In this document: in pieces, positions 15,908-24,963 of the stretch | Position numbering within the stretch: position 1 is the stretch's first letter | Layout: every line of letters begins with the position of its first letter | Assembly: GCF_029080175.1 (NCBI RefSeq) | Contig: NZ_JARFJC010000014.1 | Source of the DNA: Luteipulveratus flavus | GTDB lineage: Bacteria; Actinomycetota; Actinomycetes; Actinomycetales; Dermatophilaceae | Direction: 5' to 3' (one strand) | DNA: 64,000 nt | Program-made: the position numbers and the translations under genes | The notes under the pieces: generated by a model | Database searches by the model: none | What the model saw: only the letters and a program-made list of their open reading frames with translations | What the model was told of the DNA's origin: nothing

Positions 15908-16506
15908 TCGCAGATAGGACCACACACCTGTTCGACGCTGTCATGGCGCTGAACGGTCTTTACCCAGACTTGACTGGAGGGTCTGGAGACTGACCAAATC
16001 TTGACGATCATAGGAGTCTATTGGGACGGTCTCTAGCGTACGTAACTTCAGGCTTTACCGGTTGTCGCAGCCGATCCGGCGAACGCTGGGTGATGGTGGG
16101 CCGAAGGCCAGCGTCGCTCCAGGCTCGCGGCTCCGGTTGGCCTGGAGGCGAGACGACCGGGAAGGTGGCCCTGTGCAGGCCCGGCTCGGTTGTGGGGCGC
16201 CGAATGGCTTGGCACCTCGTGTGGCGCGCGTACAGCGCTCATGGATCTAAATAGTCAGCCGCTGCTTGGCCGCGGCCACGGCAGCTTGGCTGAGCGATGA
16301 TCGTTTTCGAGCCACGTCGGCGAGGACGTCCGGATAGCCATCTGCGGCTCAATACCCTTGGCCCGCTATGTAGCGGCGCGAGGAGCGCTTATCCGTCATT
16401 TCGAGCGGGGCATGGGAGTGAAGGCGGCATGACGGCGGACGGGTGCGCGCGGCTCTCGACCATCGCGTAGGACGCGGGTGCCCGTCGACAGCACCCCCTC
16501 ACCAGG
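15908..16506. other. Intergenic stretch without a recognised gene
   Basis: About 600 bp between the exported-protein gene and the right repeat. Short frames exist on both strands (for example 16021-16254) but have no ribosome-binding site, no motif and mixed codon use. A 6-bp inverted repeat (CCAGAC / GTCTGG) lies near 15965-15990. It may hold remnants of inserted DNA; nothing can be named. Confidence 0.4.
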
Positions 16507-16562
16507 ACGACGAACGGCCCGACCCGGAAACGACTTTGCGACCGCCGTGTGGGCGAGATGAA
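16507..16562 (+). repeat. Right copy of imperfect direct repeat flanking the low-GC island
   Basis: Partner of 13589-13644 in the same orientation, with identical 15-bp and 14-bp ends at the same spacing. It lies 69 bp before the start of the MFS transporter gene, while the left copy lies 54 bp before the start of the divergently oriented SCO6745-like gene. Confidence 0.65.
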
Positions 16563-16631
16563 ACCGCCGTGAAACCGAGCCTCCCTATGTTCGCCGAAGA
16601 CATCACCACCGCACCCGACAGGAGGCCCGTC

Positions 16632-18110
16632 ATGACGGACACCACGACCGCCACCCAGACCGCGACGACGACATCGTCGCCGTCGTCCCACACCTACACG
16701 TCGCTGCGTGCGGCGTGGATCCCGCTGGCTGCCCTGTGCCTGGCGTTCTTCGTCGAGATGGTCGACAACACGCTGCTGTCCATCGCGCTCCCGACCATCG
16801 GCCGCGACCTCGGCAGCGGCACGACCTCGCTGCAGTGGGTGACCGGCGCGTACTCGCTCACCTTCGGCGGGCTGCTGCTGACCGCGGGCTCGGTCGCCGA
16901 CCGATGGGGACGGCGCCGCGTCCTGCTCATCGGGCTCGCCGCGTTCGGGCTGCTCAGCCTCGGCGTCCTCGCCGTGCACACGACCGGCGCGCTCATCGCC
17001 CTGCGCGCCGCCCTCGGCGTCGCGGCCGCCGCGATGGCGCCCATCACGAACTCGCTGGTCTTCCGGCTGTTCGACGACAAGGCGCTGCGGATGCGCGCGG
17101 TGACGGTGATGATCGTCGTCGGCATGTCCGGGTTCGTCCTCGGCCCGCTGCTCGGCGGCACCGCCCTCGCCCACGTGGGTTGGGAGTGGCTGCTGCTGGT
17201 CAACGCGCCGGTCGCGCTGATCGCCTGCATCGGCGTCCGCCTCGGCGTGCCCGCCGACCGTCCCGAGGACCTCACCCGCGACGCCCTCGACCTGCCGGGC
17301 GCGCTGCTGAGCGTCACGATGATCGGGCTCGCCTGCTGGTCGCTGACCAGCGGCGTGCAGCACGGCTGGCTGTCGGCGGTCACGCTCACCTCGATCGGCG
17401 GAGCCCTCGCCGCCGCGACGGCCTGGGTGTGGCACGAGCGGCGTACGGCCTCGCCGATGCTCGACCTCGGCGTCCTGTCGAACGGCACCGTGCGCGGCGC
17501 GATCCTTGCCCAGATCGGGACCGCCATTGCGATGGCAGCGGTGATGTTCGGGCTGATCCTGCACTTCCAGTACGCGTACGGCTGGACGCCGGTCCGCGCC
17601 GGCCTCGCGAACCTGCCGATCATCGTCACGATGATCCTGGCGACCCCGCTGTCGGAGTGGCTCGGCAAGCGGTACGGCCACCGCGTCGCCTCCCTCATCG
17701 GCGCGATCTGCCTGGCCGCCTCGCTCGCGGTGCTGGCCTGGGGCGTCTCGCACGGCTACCTCGCGATCGCGGTCGCGATGGTGCTGATGACGATCGGGCT
17801 GCGCACCGTCCTGACCATCTGCGCGGTGGCCCTCGTCGACGCGATGCCCGCCAACCGGACGTCGATGGGCGCCGCGCTCAACGACACCGCGCAGGAGGTC
17901 GGCACCAGCGTCGGCACCGCTCTGGTCGGGACGCTGATCGCCGCCCTCGTGACCGCGACGCTTCCCGCCGGGACGTGGAGCCACGCGCTGGTGACCTCGT
18001 TCTTCCACGGCGAGCGCATCACGTACGCCGTGCTGTCGGTGGTCGTCGGCGTGATCGCGGTGGCCGGTGCCCTCACACTGACCGACTCCCACGCGGTGGA
18101 GGAGCACTGA
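16632..18110 (+). CDS. MFS drug exporter, DHA2 (14-TMS, EmrB/QacA-like) family
   Basis: 492 residues with about 14 hydrophobic segments. Motif A-type GSVADRWGRRRVL lies between helices 2 and 3, and ALPTIGRDLG-S-x-x-x-LQWV in the first helices is typical of the DHA2 proton-drug antiporters. The ATG has GGAGG 6-7 bases upstream. No regulator is adjacent except possibly the SCO6745-like protein across the island. Confidence 0.85.
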   Translation: MTDTTTATQTATTTSSPSSHTYTSLRAAWIPLAALCLAFFVEMVDNTLLSIALPTIGRDLGSGTTSLQWVTGAYSLTFGGLLLTAGSVADRWGRRRVLLIGLAAFGLLSLGVLAVHTTGALIALRAALGVAAAAMAPITNSLVFRLFDDKALRMRAVTVMIVVGMSGFVLGPLLGGTALAHVGWEWLLLVNAPVALIACIGVRLGVPADRPEDLTRDALDLPGALLSVTMIGLACWSLTSGVQHGWLSAVTLTSIGGALAAATAWVWHERRTASPMLDLGVLSNGTVRGAILAQIGTAIAMAAVMFGLILHFQYAYGWTPVRAGLANLPIIVTMILATPLSEWLGKRYGHRVASLIGAICLAASLAVLAWGVSHGYLAIAVAMVLMTIGLRTVLTICAVALVDAMPANRTSMGAALNDTAQEVGTSVGTALVGTLIAALVTATLPAGTWSHALVTSFFHGERITYAVLSVVVGVIAVAGALTLTDSHAVEEH

Positions 18111-18153
18111 CCCCCACCAGGTGGGCGGGCTGCGGGCACCGGCCTCGCGGCAG

Positions 18154-18783
18154 CTAGTCGATCCGCACCTGCCCGGGCCGCAGGATGTCCCAGGCCTGGT
18201 TGCCGATGTTCCAGTCGGTGGTCGAGCCGACGCAGTCCCACTCCTGCAGCATCGCCTGCACGGGTGGGCGGCCACCCGCACTGTTCGCGGCGTCCAGGCA
18301 CCGGCCGGTCCGGCGGTTGACGATCAGCATCTGGTTCACCCCGGTGGTGCAGATGCCGTTCGAGCACCGGGTTCCCGACAGCCACCGGGTGGTCCACTCG
18401 GCGGGCGCGTACCCCGCACTGCAGTAGGGATACTGGATGATCGGCGTCCCGTTGCCGTACGAGCCGGAGCGCCAGTCCAGCATCAGGCACTGCCCGGAGT
18501 GGCGCGCGCGGATGCGGAAGTACCCGCCGCCGCTGTCGAGCAGGTCGAACTCCTGTGAGGCGCTGGTGTTGTTGGGCCAGAGGAAGACCCGCTGGTAGGC
18601 CGCCGTCGACGCCCAGATCACGTCGGCCTTCAGGCCACTGAAGGAGTTGGTGATCTCGTACTGGTAGCGGTCGTCCGCCTGCGCGGGCGCGGGCGACAGA
18701 GCCGGTGCGGCGACGGCGAGTGCGGCGGCGGACGCCAGCATCGCGGCTGTACGACGGGACGGTGTACGACGTGTCCGGAACAT
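18154..18783 (-). CDS. Secreted ricin-type beta-trefoil lectin-like protein
   Basis: 209 residues. A signal peptide with twin arginines near the start (RTRRTPSRR, then an Ala-rich core ending AQA-DD) is followed by a domain with repeated trefoil signatures: YQYEITNSFSGLKADV, RIRARHSGQCLMLD and MLIVNRRTGRCLDAAN, ending in NQAWDILRPG. It probably binds carbohydrate outside the cell. It stands alone and is convergent with the MFS exporter. Confidence 0.8.
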   Translation of the reverse strand: MFRTRRTPSRRTAAMLASAAALAVAAPALSPAPAQADDRYQYEITNSFSGLKADVIWASTAAYQRVFLWPNNTSASQEFDLLDSGGGYFRIRARHSGQCLMLDWRSGSYGNGTPIIQYPYCSAGYAPAEWTTRWLSGTRCSNGICTTGVNQMLIVNRRTGRCLDAANSAGGRPPVQAMLQEWDCVGSTTDWNIGNQAWDILRPGQVRID

Positions 18784-18865
18784 GATTCCCCCTGTGGTCG
18801 GTCGTGCTTCCAGGAGGGCGCTGCCGGCCCGCGCGATACGACGCTCGCGGCACGGCGCAGGAGGC

Positions 18866-19360
18866 TCAGCGGTCGGAGTCCTCCTCCGGAGTCGTGGCGG
18901 CGAAGCTGAAGCACTGCGAGGTCACGTTGTGCGCGTGGACCTCGCGGACGCGTGGGTCGGTCAGGACCGTCTCGATGGCCGTGGCGAGGCCGGCACCGGC
19001 GCGCACGAGGCGGTTCCGGTCGTACACCTGGGTGTTCACCCGACCGCCGTCGTCGCCGAAGGCGCGGATCACCTGGTCGCGCTCCTCGAACTGGACGGGG
19101 AATCCGCCGTCGTGGCCCGGGCAGCCCTCGACGTGGACGACAACAGGTCCGGTCTCGCGGTACGGGCCGGACCATGCGAACGGCGAGTAACCGATGACGG
19201 CGAGTCGGTCACCCGACCGTGAGTCCTGCAGGCAGCAGCGCAGTGGCCACCCGCCCTCCTCGTCGTCGAACGGCTCGATCGCGGCGCCGGCGTCGTCCCG
19301 GCCGGTCGCGAGCATCGTCAGGAGGTCGGCGCCGGGCATCCCGGTGATGAGAAGCGTCAT
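18866..19360 (-). CDS. DUF1203 domain-containing protein
   Basis: 164 residues with features of DUF1203: an N-terminal PLRCCLQDSRSGD segment, GYSPFAWSGPYRETGPVVVH and the VRAGAGLATAIETVL-x-DPRVREVHAHN end. These proteins are of unknown function. The ATG at 19360 was chosen because family sequence begins there; the frame is open further out. Confidence 0.7.
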   Translation of the reverse strand: MTLLITGMPGADLLTMLATGRDDAGAAIEPFDDEEGGWPLRCCLQDSRSGDRLAVIGYSPFAWSGPYRETGPVVVHVEGCPGHDGGFPVQFEERDQVIRAFGDDGGRVNTQVYDRNRLVRAGAGLATAIETVLTDPRVREVHAHNVTSQCFSFAATTPEEDSDR

Positions 19361-19433
19361 GCTCCGAAGACGCCCGCGACCGCCGAAACGTGAGGTCGGC
19401 TCGCCGAGCCGACCGGCCACCGCCGCCCCAGAC

Positions 19434-20351
19434 CTACGGGCGGGCGTCCTCGAGCAGCTGAGCGGTCGCGTCCCAGAGCCGTGCCTCCCGGTCGCGGTCG
19501 TACGCGACGGGCTGCGCCCGCGTGACCTTGCCGCGCACGACGAAGGCGCCGTCCCGCACGTCCGCCCACCGGTCGTCGAGGGCCATGGCCGCCAGCACGG
19601 GGCCGGACCGCTCCGGGGTTGCCACGCCGGGCAGGCGAGCCAGCCCGCGTCCGACCTTCTGGAACAGCTCGGGCGCTCCTCGGCTCAGGGCGGTGCCGGG
19701 CATCCAGCCGGGCTCGAACACCGCCACACCCGCCCGGTCGCCGACGCGGCGCTGGAGCTCGTGGGCGTAGTAGAGGATGGCCAGCTTCGCGTCGGAGTAC
19801 GCGACGCCGGCGGCCTCCGTGCCCGGGTCGTCCTCTCCCACAGCGGGTCTGGCCAGCTCGACCGGGTCGCGCCAGCTCGCCGCGGGCACGTGAAGGAGTC
19901 GTCGCCAGATGTTGGCGTGGTAGGTGTTCGAACCGATCAGCAGGATGCGGGCGTGGTCGGCGAGGGCGTCGACCAGGTCGCCGATCAGCTGGGCGTGCGC
20001 GAGATAGTTGACAGCGAACGTCATCTCGTAGCCGTCCGCCGACGCGAGACGGGTGTCCGCCGTCATGGCCCCGGCGTTCGCCACCAGCGCGTCAAGCGGG
20101 CCCACCCGGCCCTCGTCCACCAGGGATCGCACGACGCCTGCTGCTGCGCGCACGTCGGCGAGGCGCGACAGGTCGCACCCGATCTCGTGGACGTCGACGC
20201 CGTAGCGCCGTGCCTCCTCGCCGACTTCGCGCAAGGCCGGACCCTCCCGTCCGACGAGGAGGAGGTGCTGCAGCTTCGGGTTCTGCGCGAGCGCCAGGGT
20301 GGTGGCTCGTCCGAGGCCGCGCGTCGGCCCGGTGATCAGGACTGTCGTCAT
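19434..20351 (-). CDS. Short-chain dehydrogenase/reductase (classical SDR)
   Basis: 305 residues. The cofactor motif is TGPTRGLGRA, followed by NAGAM and a YSDAKLAIL segment at the YxxxK position, where Tyr and Lys remain correctly spaced (Y-S-D-A-K). The gene is divergent from a MmyB-like regulator 101 bp away, the common arrangement in which that regulator controls the SDR. The substrate is unknown. Confidence 0.8.
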   Translation of the reverse strand: MTTVLITGPTRGLGRATTLALAQNPKLQHLLLVGREGPALREVGEEARRYGVDVHEIGCDLSRLADVRAAAGVVRSLVDEGRVGPLDALVANAGAMTADTRLASADGYEMTFAVNYLAHAQLIGDLVDALADHARILLIGSNTYHANIWRRLLHVPAASWRDPVELARPAVGEDDPGTEAAGVAYSDAKLAILYYAHELQRRVGDRAGVAVFEPGWMPGTALSRGAPELFQKVGRGLARLPGVATPERSGPVLAAMALDDRWADVRDGAFVVRGKVTRAQPVAYDRDREARLWDATAQLLEDARP

Positions 20352-20452
20352 GCCTCGAGCGTGCGCGCGGACCCGGCCCGGCACCAGGTCCCTCCTTGTC
20401 GTAGGAACGACAGGGCCACCTTCGTCCGGGCCTCCGGGGGCAGACTGGCGGG

Positions 20453-21298
20453 ATGGAGTCACTGGACCTCGGCAGCGCCCTGCGCCGGTGGCGCGACCAG
20501 GTCACGCCGCAGTCGGTGGGCCTGCCGGTCGGGCAGCGTCGGCGCGCTGCGGGCCTGCGCCGCGAGGAGCTCGCCCTGCTCGCGGGCATCTCCCCCGACT
20601 ACCTCACCCGGCTGGAGCAGGGCCGCGCGACGGCGCCCTCGACGCAGGTCGTCGCGTCGCTGGCCCGGGCGCTGCGCCTCTCGGACGGCGACCGCACTCT
20701 GCTGTACGAGCTCGCCGGCGTGGCCGTGCCCGGCGCCGAGGTCGTCCCCTCACACGTACCCCCGAGCGTCCAGCGCATGCTCGACCGCCTGGCCCACACG
20801 CCTGTCGTCGTGTACGACGCCACCTGGACGCTGGTGACCGCCAACGCGCACTACGACGCCCTGATGGGCGACACGACGGGCTGGCGCGGCCTGGAGCGCA
20901 ACGCCGTGTGGCGCCACCTCAACGGCCTTCCGAGCCGGGTGGTCCACACCCCCGAGGAGCACGCCCGGCACGTGGCGCTCCTCGTCGCCGACCTCCGGCT
21001 GACCACGGCCCGCTACCCCACCGACCGGAGGCTGCGGCGCCTCGTCCACGAGCTCGGTGAATCCGCACCGGGGTTCGTCGCGCTGTGGGAGGCGCCCACG
21101 CCCGCACCGCCCGCCGACCGGTCGCGGCGCAAGGTCGTCGACCATCCGGACGTCGGGCGGATCACCCTCGACTGCGACACCCTGCTCGTCTCTCTCGACG
21201 ACCTACGAATCTCGGTCTACACCGCCGAGCCCGGCACCGAGGATGCCGACCGGCTGGCGCTCGCCCTCGTCCTGGGCACGCAGTCCCTCGTCACGTAG
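20453..21298 (+). CDS. XRE-family transcriptional regulator with MmyB-like ligand-binding domain
   Basis: 281 residues. The N-terminal helix-turn-helix (RRAAGLRREELALLAGISPDYLTRLEQGR) precedes a C-terminal MmyB-like domain (VYDATWTLVTANAHYDALMGD, then LRRLVHELGE-x-x-P-x-F). In this family the C-terminal domain binds a fatty acid or other small hydrophobic ligand. It probably represses the divergent SDR gene. Confidence 0.85.
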   Translation: MESLDLGSALRRWRDQVTPQSVGLPVGQRRRAAGLRREELALLAGISPDYLTRLEQGRATAPSTQVVASLARALRLSDGDRTLLYELAGVAVPGAEVVPSHVPPSVQRMLDRLAHTPVVVYDATWTLVTANAHYDALMGDTTGWRGLERNAVWRHLNGLPSRVVHTPEEHARHVALLVADLRLTTARYPTDRRLRRLVHELGESAPGFVALWEAPTPAPPADRSRRKVVDHPDVGRITLDCDTLLVSLDDLRISVYTAEPGTEDADRLALALVLGTQSLVT

Positions 21299-21386
21299 AC
21301 CGCAACGACCCGGCGTGCGGTCGCCCGCTGCCGGCTGCACCGCAAACGGGTGGCGACCGTGGATCATGCCGACGCAGGATGGAGGT

Positions 21387-22124
21387 ATGACCGAGGTCGA
21401 TGTCGTCGTTGCCCACAGCGAGCGCGCGACGCTGCGGGTCGGTGACACGTTCCTCAAGATCGACAGCGACCAGGAACGCCTGGACGTCGAGGCCGAGGCG
21501 ATGGCCACGGCGCCGGTCCCGACGCCGCAGATCCTCTGGCGCAAGCCGCACGTGCTCGCCCTCGCCGCCCTACCGGGCACGGCGCTCGGCAGGCTCGGTA
21601 CGCCGTCGCCCGCCTCCCCGGCGGCATGGGCGGCCGCGGGTGCCGTCGTACGGACGCTGCACGACGCGCCTCTGCCAGCGCGGCCCGGTCAGGACGTCGA
21701 CGCGATCAGGTCCCACCTCGACGCCGAGTGCGAGTGGCTCGTCGGCACCGGCGTCCTGCCCGCCGACCTGGTCGCTCGGAACCGCCGCGTCGCCGAGACC
21801 GCCCTGCGCCCGTCGACGCCGGTGTTCGTCCACGGCGACCTGCAGATCACGCACGTCTTCGTCGCGGAGGACGAGGTCACCGGCGTCCTGGACTGGTCCG
21901 AGGCCGCGCAGGGCGACGCGCACTACGACCTCGCGACCCTGACGCTCGGCCACGCAGAGCAGCTCGAGCACCTCCTCGCCGGGTACGGCGACGGCATCGA
22001 CGTCGACGTGGTGCGGGCGTGGTGGTCGGTACGCAGCCTGCGCGCGGCCCGCTGGCTGATCGAGCACGGCTTCGACCCGAACACGCCCGGCGCCGAGTTC
22101 GACGTGCTGCGCGCCGCGAGGTGA
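21387..22124 (+). CDS. Aminoglycoside phosphotransferase-like kinase (APH family)
   Basis: 245 residues of protein-kinase-like fold: catalytic loop FVHGDLQITHVFV (Brenner-type HGDxxxxN with His in place of the usual Asn) and the metal-binding VLDWSEA segment. The N-lobe carries the TFLKIDSD strand with the ATP lysine. The role is phosphorylation of a small molecule; resistance cannot be inferred. An ATG at 21366 is an alternative start. Confidence 0.75.
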   Translation: MTEVDVVVAHSERATLRVGDTFLKIDSDQERLDVEAEAMATAPVPTPQILWRKPHVLALAALPGTALGRLGTPSPASPAAWAAAGAVVRTLHDAPLPARPGQDVDAIRSHLDAECEWLVGTGVLPADLVARNRRVAETALRPSTPVFVHGDLQITHVFVAEDEVTGVLDWSEAAQGDAHYDLATLTLGHAEQLEHLLAGYGDGIDVDVVRAWWSVRSLRAARWLIEHGFDPNTPGAEFDVLRAAR

Positions 22125-22200
22125 GGCGGGCGCGATGCCCTCGTAGGCGACCCGTCGGATTCGGGACGAACGGTCGATCGCGCGGCGGTCGTCGTCCACG

Positions 22201-22791
22201 ATGAGGGGGATGAGCTCCACCGACGAATTGTGCGTACCACCGGACCGGCCGATCCACCCGCTGCTCGCGGCGCGGTTCAGCCCGCTGGTGTTCGACCCGG
22301 ACCACGTGCTGGCCGACGCCGACGAGGACGGTCTGCTCGAGGCAGCGCGATGGGCACCGTCGGCGGGCAACTCCCAGCCCTGGATGTTCCACCTGCGGCG
22401 CCGAGGCGACCCCGGCCATGACCTGCTCACCTCCCGGCTGGCTTCGTCGTCGGCGCGCTGGGCTCCGACCGCGAGCGCCCTGGTGGTCAACCTGGCGCAC
22501 CGGTTCGTGGAGGGTACGGACTGGCCGTACTCCGAGTTCGCCGACTACGACCTCGGCCAGGCGGTGGCCCACATGACGATCCAGGCCACCGCGATGGGCT
22601 TGTCGTGCCGGCAGTTCCGGGCCTTCGACCTCGCCGGACTCAGCGGCGATCTGCACGTCCCGGACGGCTGGGTGGTGGTCAGCATGACCGCGATCGGGCG
22701 GTCCCTGGAGGAGGACGCCTCCCGACAACGCCGCACACCGGCCGAGCTGCGACTCGACGGGTCCGACCGGCGCGACCCCCTTGGCCGCTGA
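22201..22791 (+). CDS. Nitroreductase-family flavoprotein
   Basis: 196 residues with the FMN-binding opening ARWAPSAGNSQPWMF, characteristic of nitroreductases, and DLGQAVAHMTIQATAMGL, which lines the cofactor. It is shorter at the C-terminus than many relatives but keeps the core. A second ATG at 22210 may be the real start. The natural electron acceptor is unknown. Confidence 0.8.
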   Translation: MRGMSSTDELCVPPDRPIHPLLAARFSPLVFDPDHVLADADEDGLLEAARWAPSAGNSQPWMFHLRRRGDPGHDLLTSRLASSSARWAPTASALVVNLAHRFVEGTDWPYSEFADYDLGQAVAHMTIQATAMGLSCRQFRAFDLAGLSGDLHVPDGWVVVSMTAIGRSLEEDASRQRRTPAELRLDGSDRRDPLGR

Positions 22792-22887
22792 TGGCCGCCG
22801 CGTGGAGGAGCTGCCCTGCACGACGTCACCCCCGCTGGGGCGGCTTCGTCCTCACCGAGCGACCAGCCGACCGTAGCCTCGCTGAGC

Positions 22888-23133
22888 TCAGAGGACCGTC
22901 CTGTCCGGGTTGCGGTTGCCCTCGTCGTCGAACGGCTCCTGCCACCCGTGCTTGCGGTACGTCTTGTTGGCCCGGCCGCGCATCGACCGAGGGATCCAGT
23001 TCATCTGCGGGCCGGGCCCGCCGCGCCGAAGACGCCACAGCGTCAACGGGATTCCGATCAGCACGATGAGCCCGGTGGCCCACCAGGAGAAGTGACCGCC
23101 GGAGCTGCTCCCCACTGCTGCGAAGGTCCTCAT
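22888..23133 (-). CDS. Small single-pass membrane protein
   Basis: 81 residues: a short Ser/Gly-rich N-terminus, one hydrophobic helix (WWATGLIVLIGIPLTLW) and a basic, hydrophilic C-terminal tail. No family was recognised. It is divergent from kynureninase. The ATG at 23133 fits better than upstream in-frame codons because these would add a basic, disordered extension. Confidence 0.55.
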   Translation of the reverse strand: MRTFAAVGSSSGGHFSWWATGLIVLIGIPLTLWRLRRGGPGPQMNWIPRSMRGRANKTYRKHGWQEPFDDEGNRNPDRTVL

Positions 23134-23243
23134 CGTCGACCACTCCCCGTCCCCGTTGGTCGCCCTGACCTGCCGGGCGCTGTGGGAGCCGAGCCTAGTG
23201 CGATCCGGTGGACAGGCCGGGCGACGCACACCACCCTTGGGGC

Positions 23244-24488
23244 GTGACTTCGATCGACATCTCCCACTGCCGTGAGCTCGACCACCGTGATGACCTTGCC
23301 CCCCTGCGCGACGAGTTCGTGCTCCCCGAGGGTGTGACCTACCTGGTGGGCAACTCGCTCGGCCCGATGCCGCGCGCGGTCCCGGAGCGGATGCAGGAGG
23401 TCGTCACCCGGGAGTGGGCGCAGGGTCTGGTCGGCAGCTGGAACGATGCCGGCTGGTTCGACCAGCCGCTCACCCTCGGGGACCGGCTCGCCCCGCTCGT
23501 CGACGCCGGCCCCGGCCAGGTCGTCGTCTGCGACACGACCTCGCTGAACCTGTTCAAGGTGGTCGGTGCGGCGCTGCAGCTGCGGCCGGAGCGTCGCACG
23601 ATCGTGGCCGAGGCGTACGGCTTCCCGACCGACGTCTACATGCTGGAGAGCATGGCGACCTGGACCGGCCAGCACCGCCTCGCCCTGATCGAGCAGGGCG
23701 GCGCGCAGCTGGACGACCTGCTCGATCAGGGCGAGGTCGCGGCCGTCGTGCTGAACCACGTGGACTACCGCACCGGCGACCTGCTGGACATGGCCGCCGT
23801 CACCGAGAAGGTCCACGCCGCAGGCGCACTCGCGATCTGGGACCTGTGCCACAGCGCCGGCGCGCTCGAGATCGACCTGCCCGGGTGCGACGTTGACTTC
23901 GCCATCGGCTGCACGTACAAGTACCTCAACGCCGGCCCCGGCTCGCCCGCCTACCTCTACGTCGCGCCGCGCCTGCAGGCCGACGCCGTCCAGCCGCTGT
24001 CCGGGTGGCACGGCCACGCCGCGCCGTTCGCGTTCACGACGTCGTACGAGCCGGCCGCGGGCATCTCGCGGTTCCGCACGAGCAGTCCGTCGATCCTGTC
24101 CTTCCCCCCGCTGGCCGCGAGCCTGGACCTGTTCGCGTCGGTCGACATGGCCGCCGTACGCCGCAAGAGCCAGGCGATGACCGACCTGTTCATCGCCCTG
24201 GTCGACCAGGAGCTCGGCGACGCGGTCGAGGTCGCCTCCCCGCGTGACGCCGACCGGCGCGGCAGCCAGGTCGCGCTGCGGCACCCGCACGGTTACCAGG
24301 TGATGCGCGCCCTGATCGAGCGCGGCGTCCAGGGCGACTTCCGCGCACCGGACCTGATGCGGTTCGGCTTCACCCCGCTGTACCTGCGGTACGAGGACGT
24401 GTGGACCTGCGTGGCGACCGTGCGCGAGGTGCTGGAGACCGAGGCGTGGCGTAGCCAGCCCGAGCCCTCGGTCACCGCCGCCACCTGA
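23244..24488 (+). CDS. kynU: Kynureninase
   Basis: 414 residues, the usual length. PLP-enzyme features: YLVGNSLGPMP near the N-terminus, WDLCHSAGAL with the Asp that contacts the pyridine ring, and the PLP lysine in CTYKYLNAGPGSP, followed by SGWHGHA. It hydrolyses L-kynurenine to anthranilate and alanine in tryptophan breakdown. No other kynurenine-pathway gene is adjacent. The start is a GTG; a longer frame upstream looks unrelated. Confidence 0.9.
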   Translation: MTSIDISHCRELDHRDDLAPLRDEFVLPEGVTYLVGNSLGPMPRAVPERMQEVVTREWAQGLVGSWNDAGWFDQPLTLGDRLAPLVDAGPGQVVVCDTTSLNLFKVVGAALQLRPERRTIVAEAYGFPTDVYMLESMATWTGQHRLALIEQGGAQLDDLLDQGEVAAVVLNHVDYRTGDLLDMAAVTEKVHAAGALAIWDLCHSAGALEIDLPGCDVDFAIGCTYKYLNAGPGSPAYLYVAPRLQADAVQPLSGWHGHAAPFAFTTSYEPAAGISRFRTSSPSILSFPPLAASLDLFASVDMAAVRRKSQAMTDLFIALVDQELGDAVEVASPRDADRRGSQVALRHPHGYQVMRALIERGVQGDFRAPDLMRFGFTPLYLRYEDVWTCVATVREVLETEAWRSQPEPSVTAAT

Positions 24489-24543
24489 GCCGCCGACCCT
24501 CTGGTTCTGGTCAGATCTGGCCAGATGTTCGTACGCTCGTGTC

Positions 24544-24777
24544 ATGCCGACGGTGAACATCTACGTCGCCAAGGCGACGTTCAGCCGGCTCATTGCCGCA
24601 GCCGAGGCGGGCGAGACCGTCGTCATCGCGCGCAACGGGAGGCCGGTGGCACAGCTCGGTCCCATCGCGCCGGTCGACCGGCCCGTCACGTTCGGCGACC
24701 TGAAGGGCCAGGTCGCGATCGGCGACGACTTCGGCGAGTGGACCGACCAGGACGAGCGCGACTGGTTCGGCGCGTGA
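24544..24777 (+). CDS. Type II antitoxin, Phd/YefM family
   Basis: 77 residues beginning with the Phd/YefM-like N-terminus (VNIYVAKATFSRLIAAAEAGETVVIARNG split by the RPVAQLGP turn), which binds DNA as a dimer, and a C-terminal acidic toxin-binding tail (GDDFGEWTDQDERDWF). It overlaps by 4 bp a shortened PIN-domain toxin gene. Confidence 0.85.
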   Translation: MPTVNIYVAKATFSRLIAAAEAGETVVIARNGRPVAQLGPIAPVDRPVTFGDLKGQVAIGDDFGEWTDQDERDWFGA

Positions 24778-24935
24778 GGGTCCTGCTCGACACCCAAGTC
24801 CTGCTCTTGGACACCCTGCCGCTGCTCCATCGCGATCCGTTCGACCGGATGCTCGTCGCTCAGGCGATGTGCGAGGACATCCCCTTCCTCACCGTCGACC
24901 CCCGCTGCCTGGAGTACGACGTTCCGACGCTCTGA
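24774..24935 (+). pseudogene. Internally deleted PIN-domain (VapC-type) toxin
   Basis: 53 residues: the first ten match the start of a PIN toxin (VRVLLDTQVLL with the first catalytic Asp), then the sequence jumps to the last third (LPLLHRDPFDRMLVAQA, TVDP, YDVPTL). Full-length relatives have about 120-130 residues, so roughly 70 residues, including a middle catalytic acidic residue, are missing in frame. The GTG start overlaps the antitoxin stop. It is almost certainly inactive as an RNase. Confidence 0.8.
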
Positions 24936-24963
24936 GCCCGCGGCGCGGCCCGCGCGGCTCCGG

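Noticed and set aside
16021..16254. Short frames on both strands before the MFS gene
   Set aside because: No start signal or recognisable sequence; composition does not fit coding.
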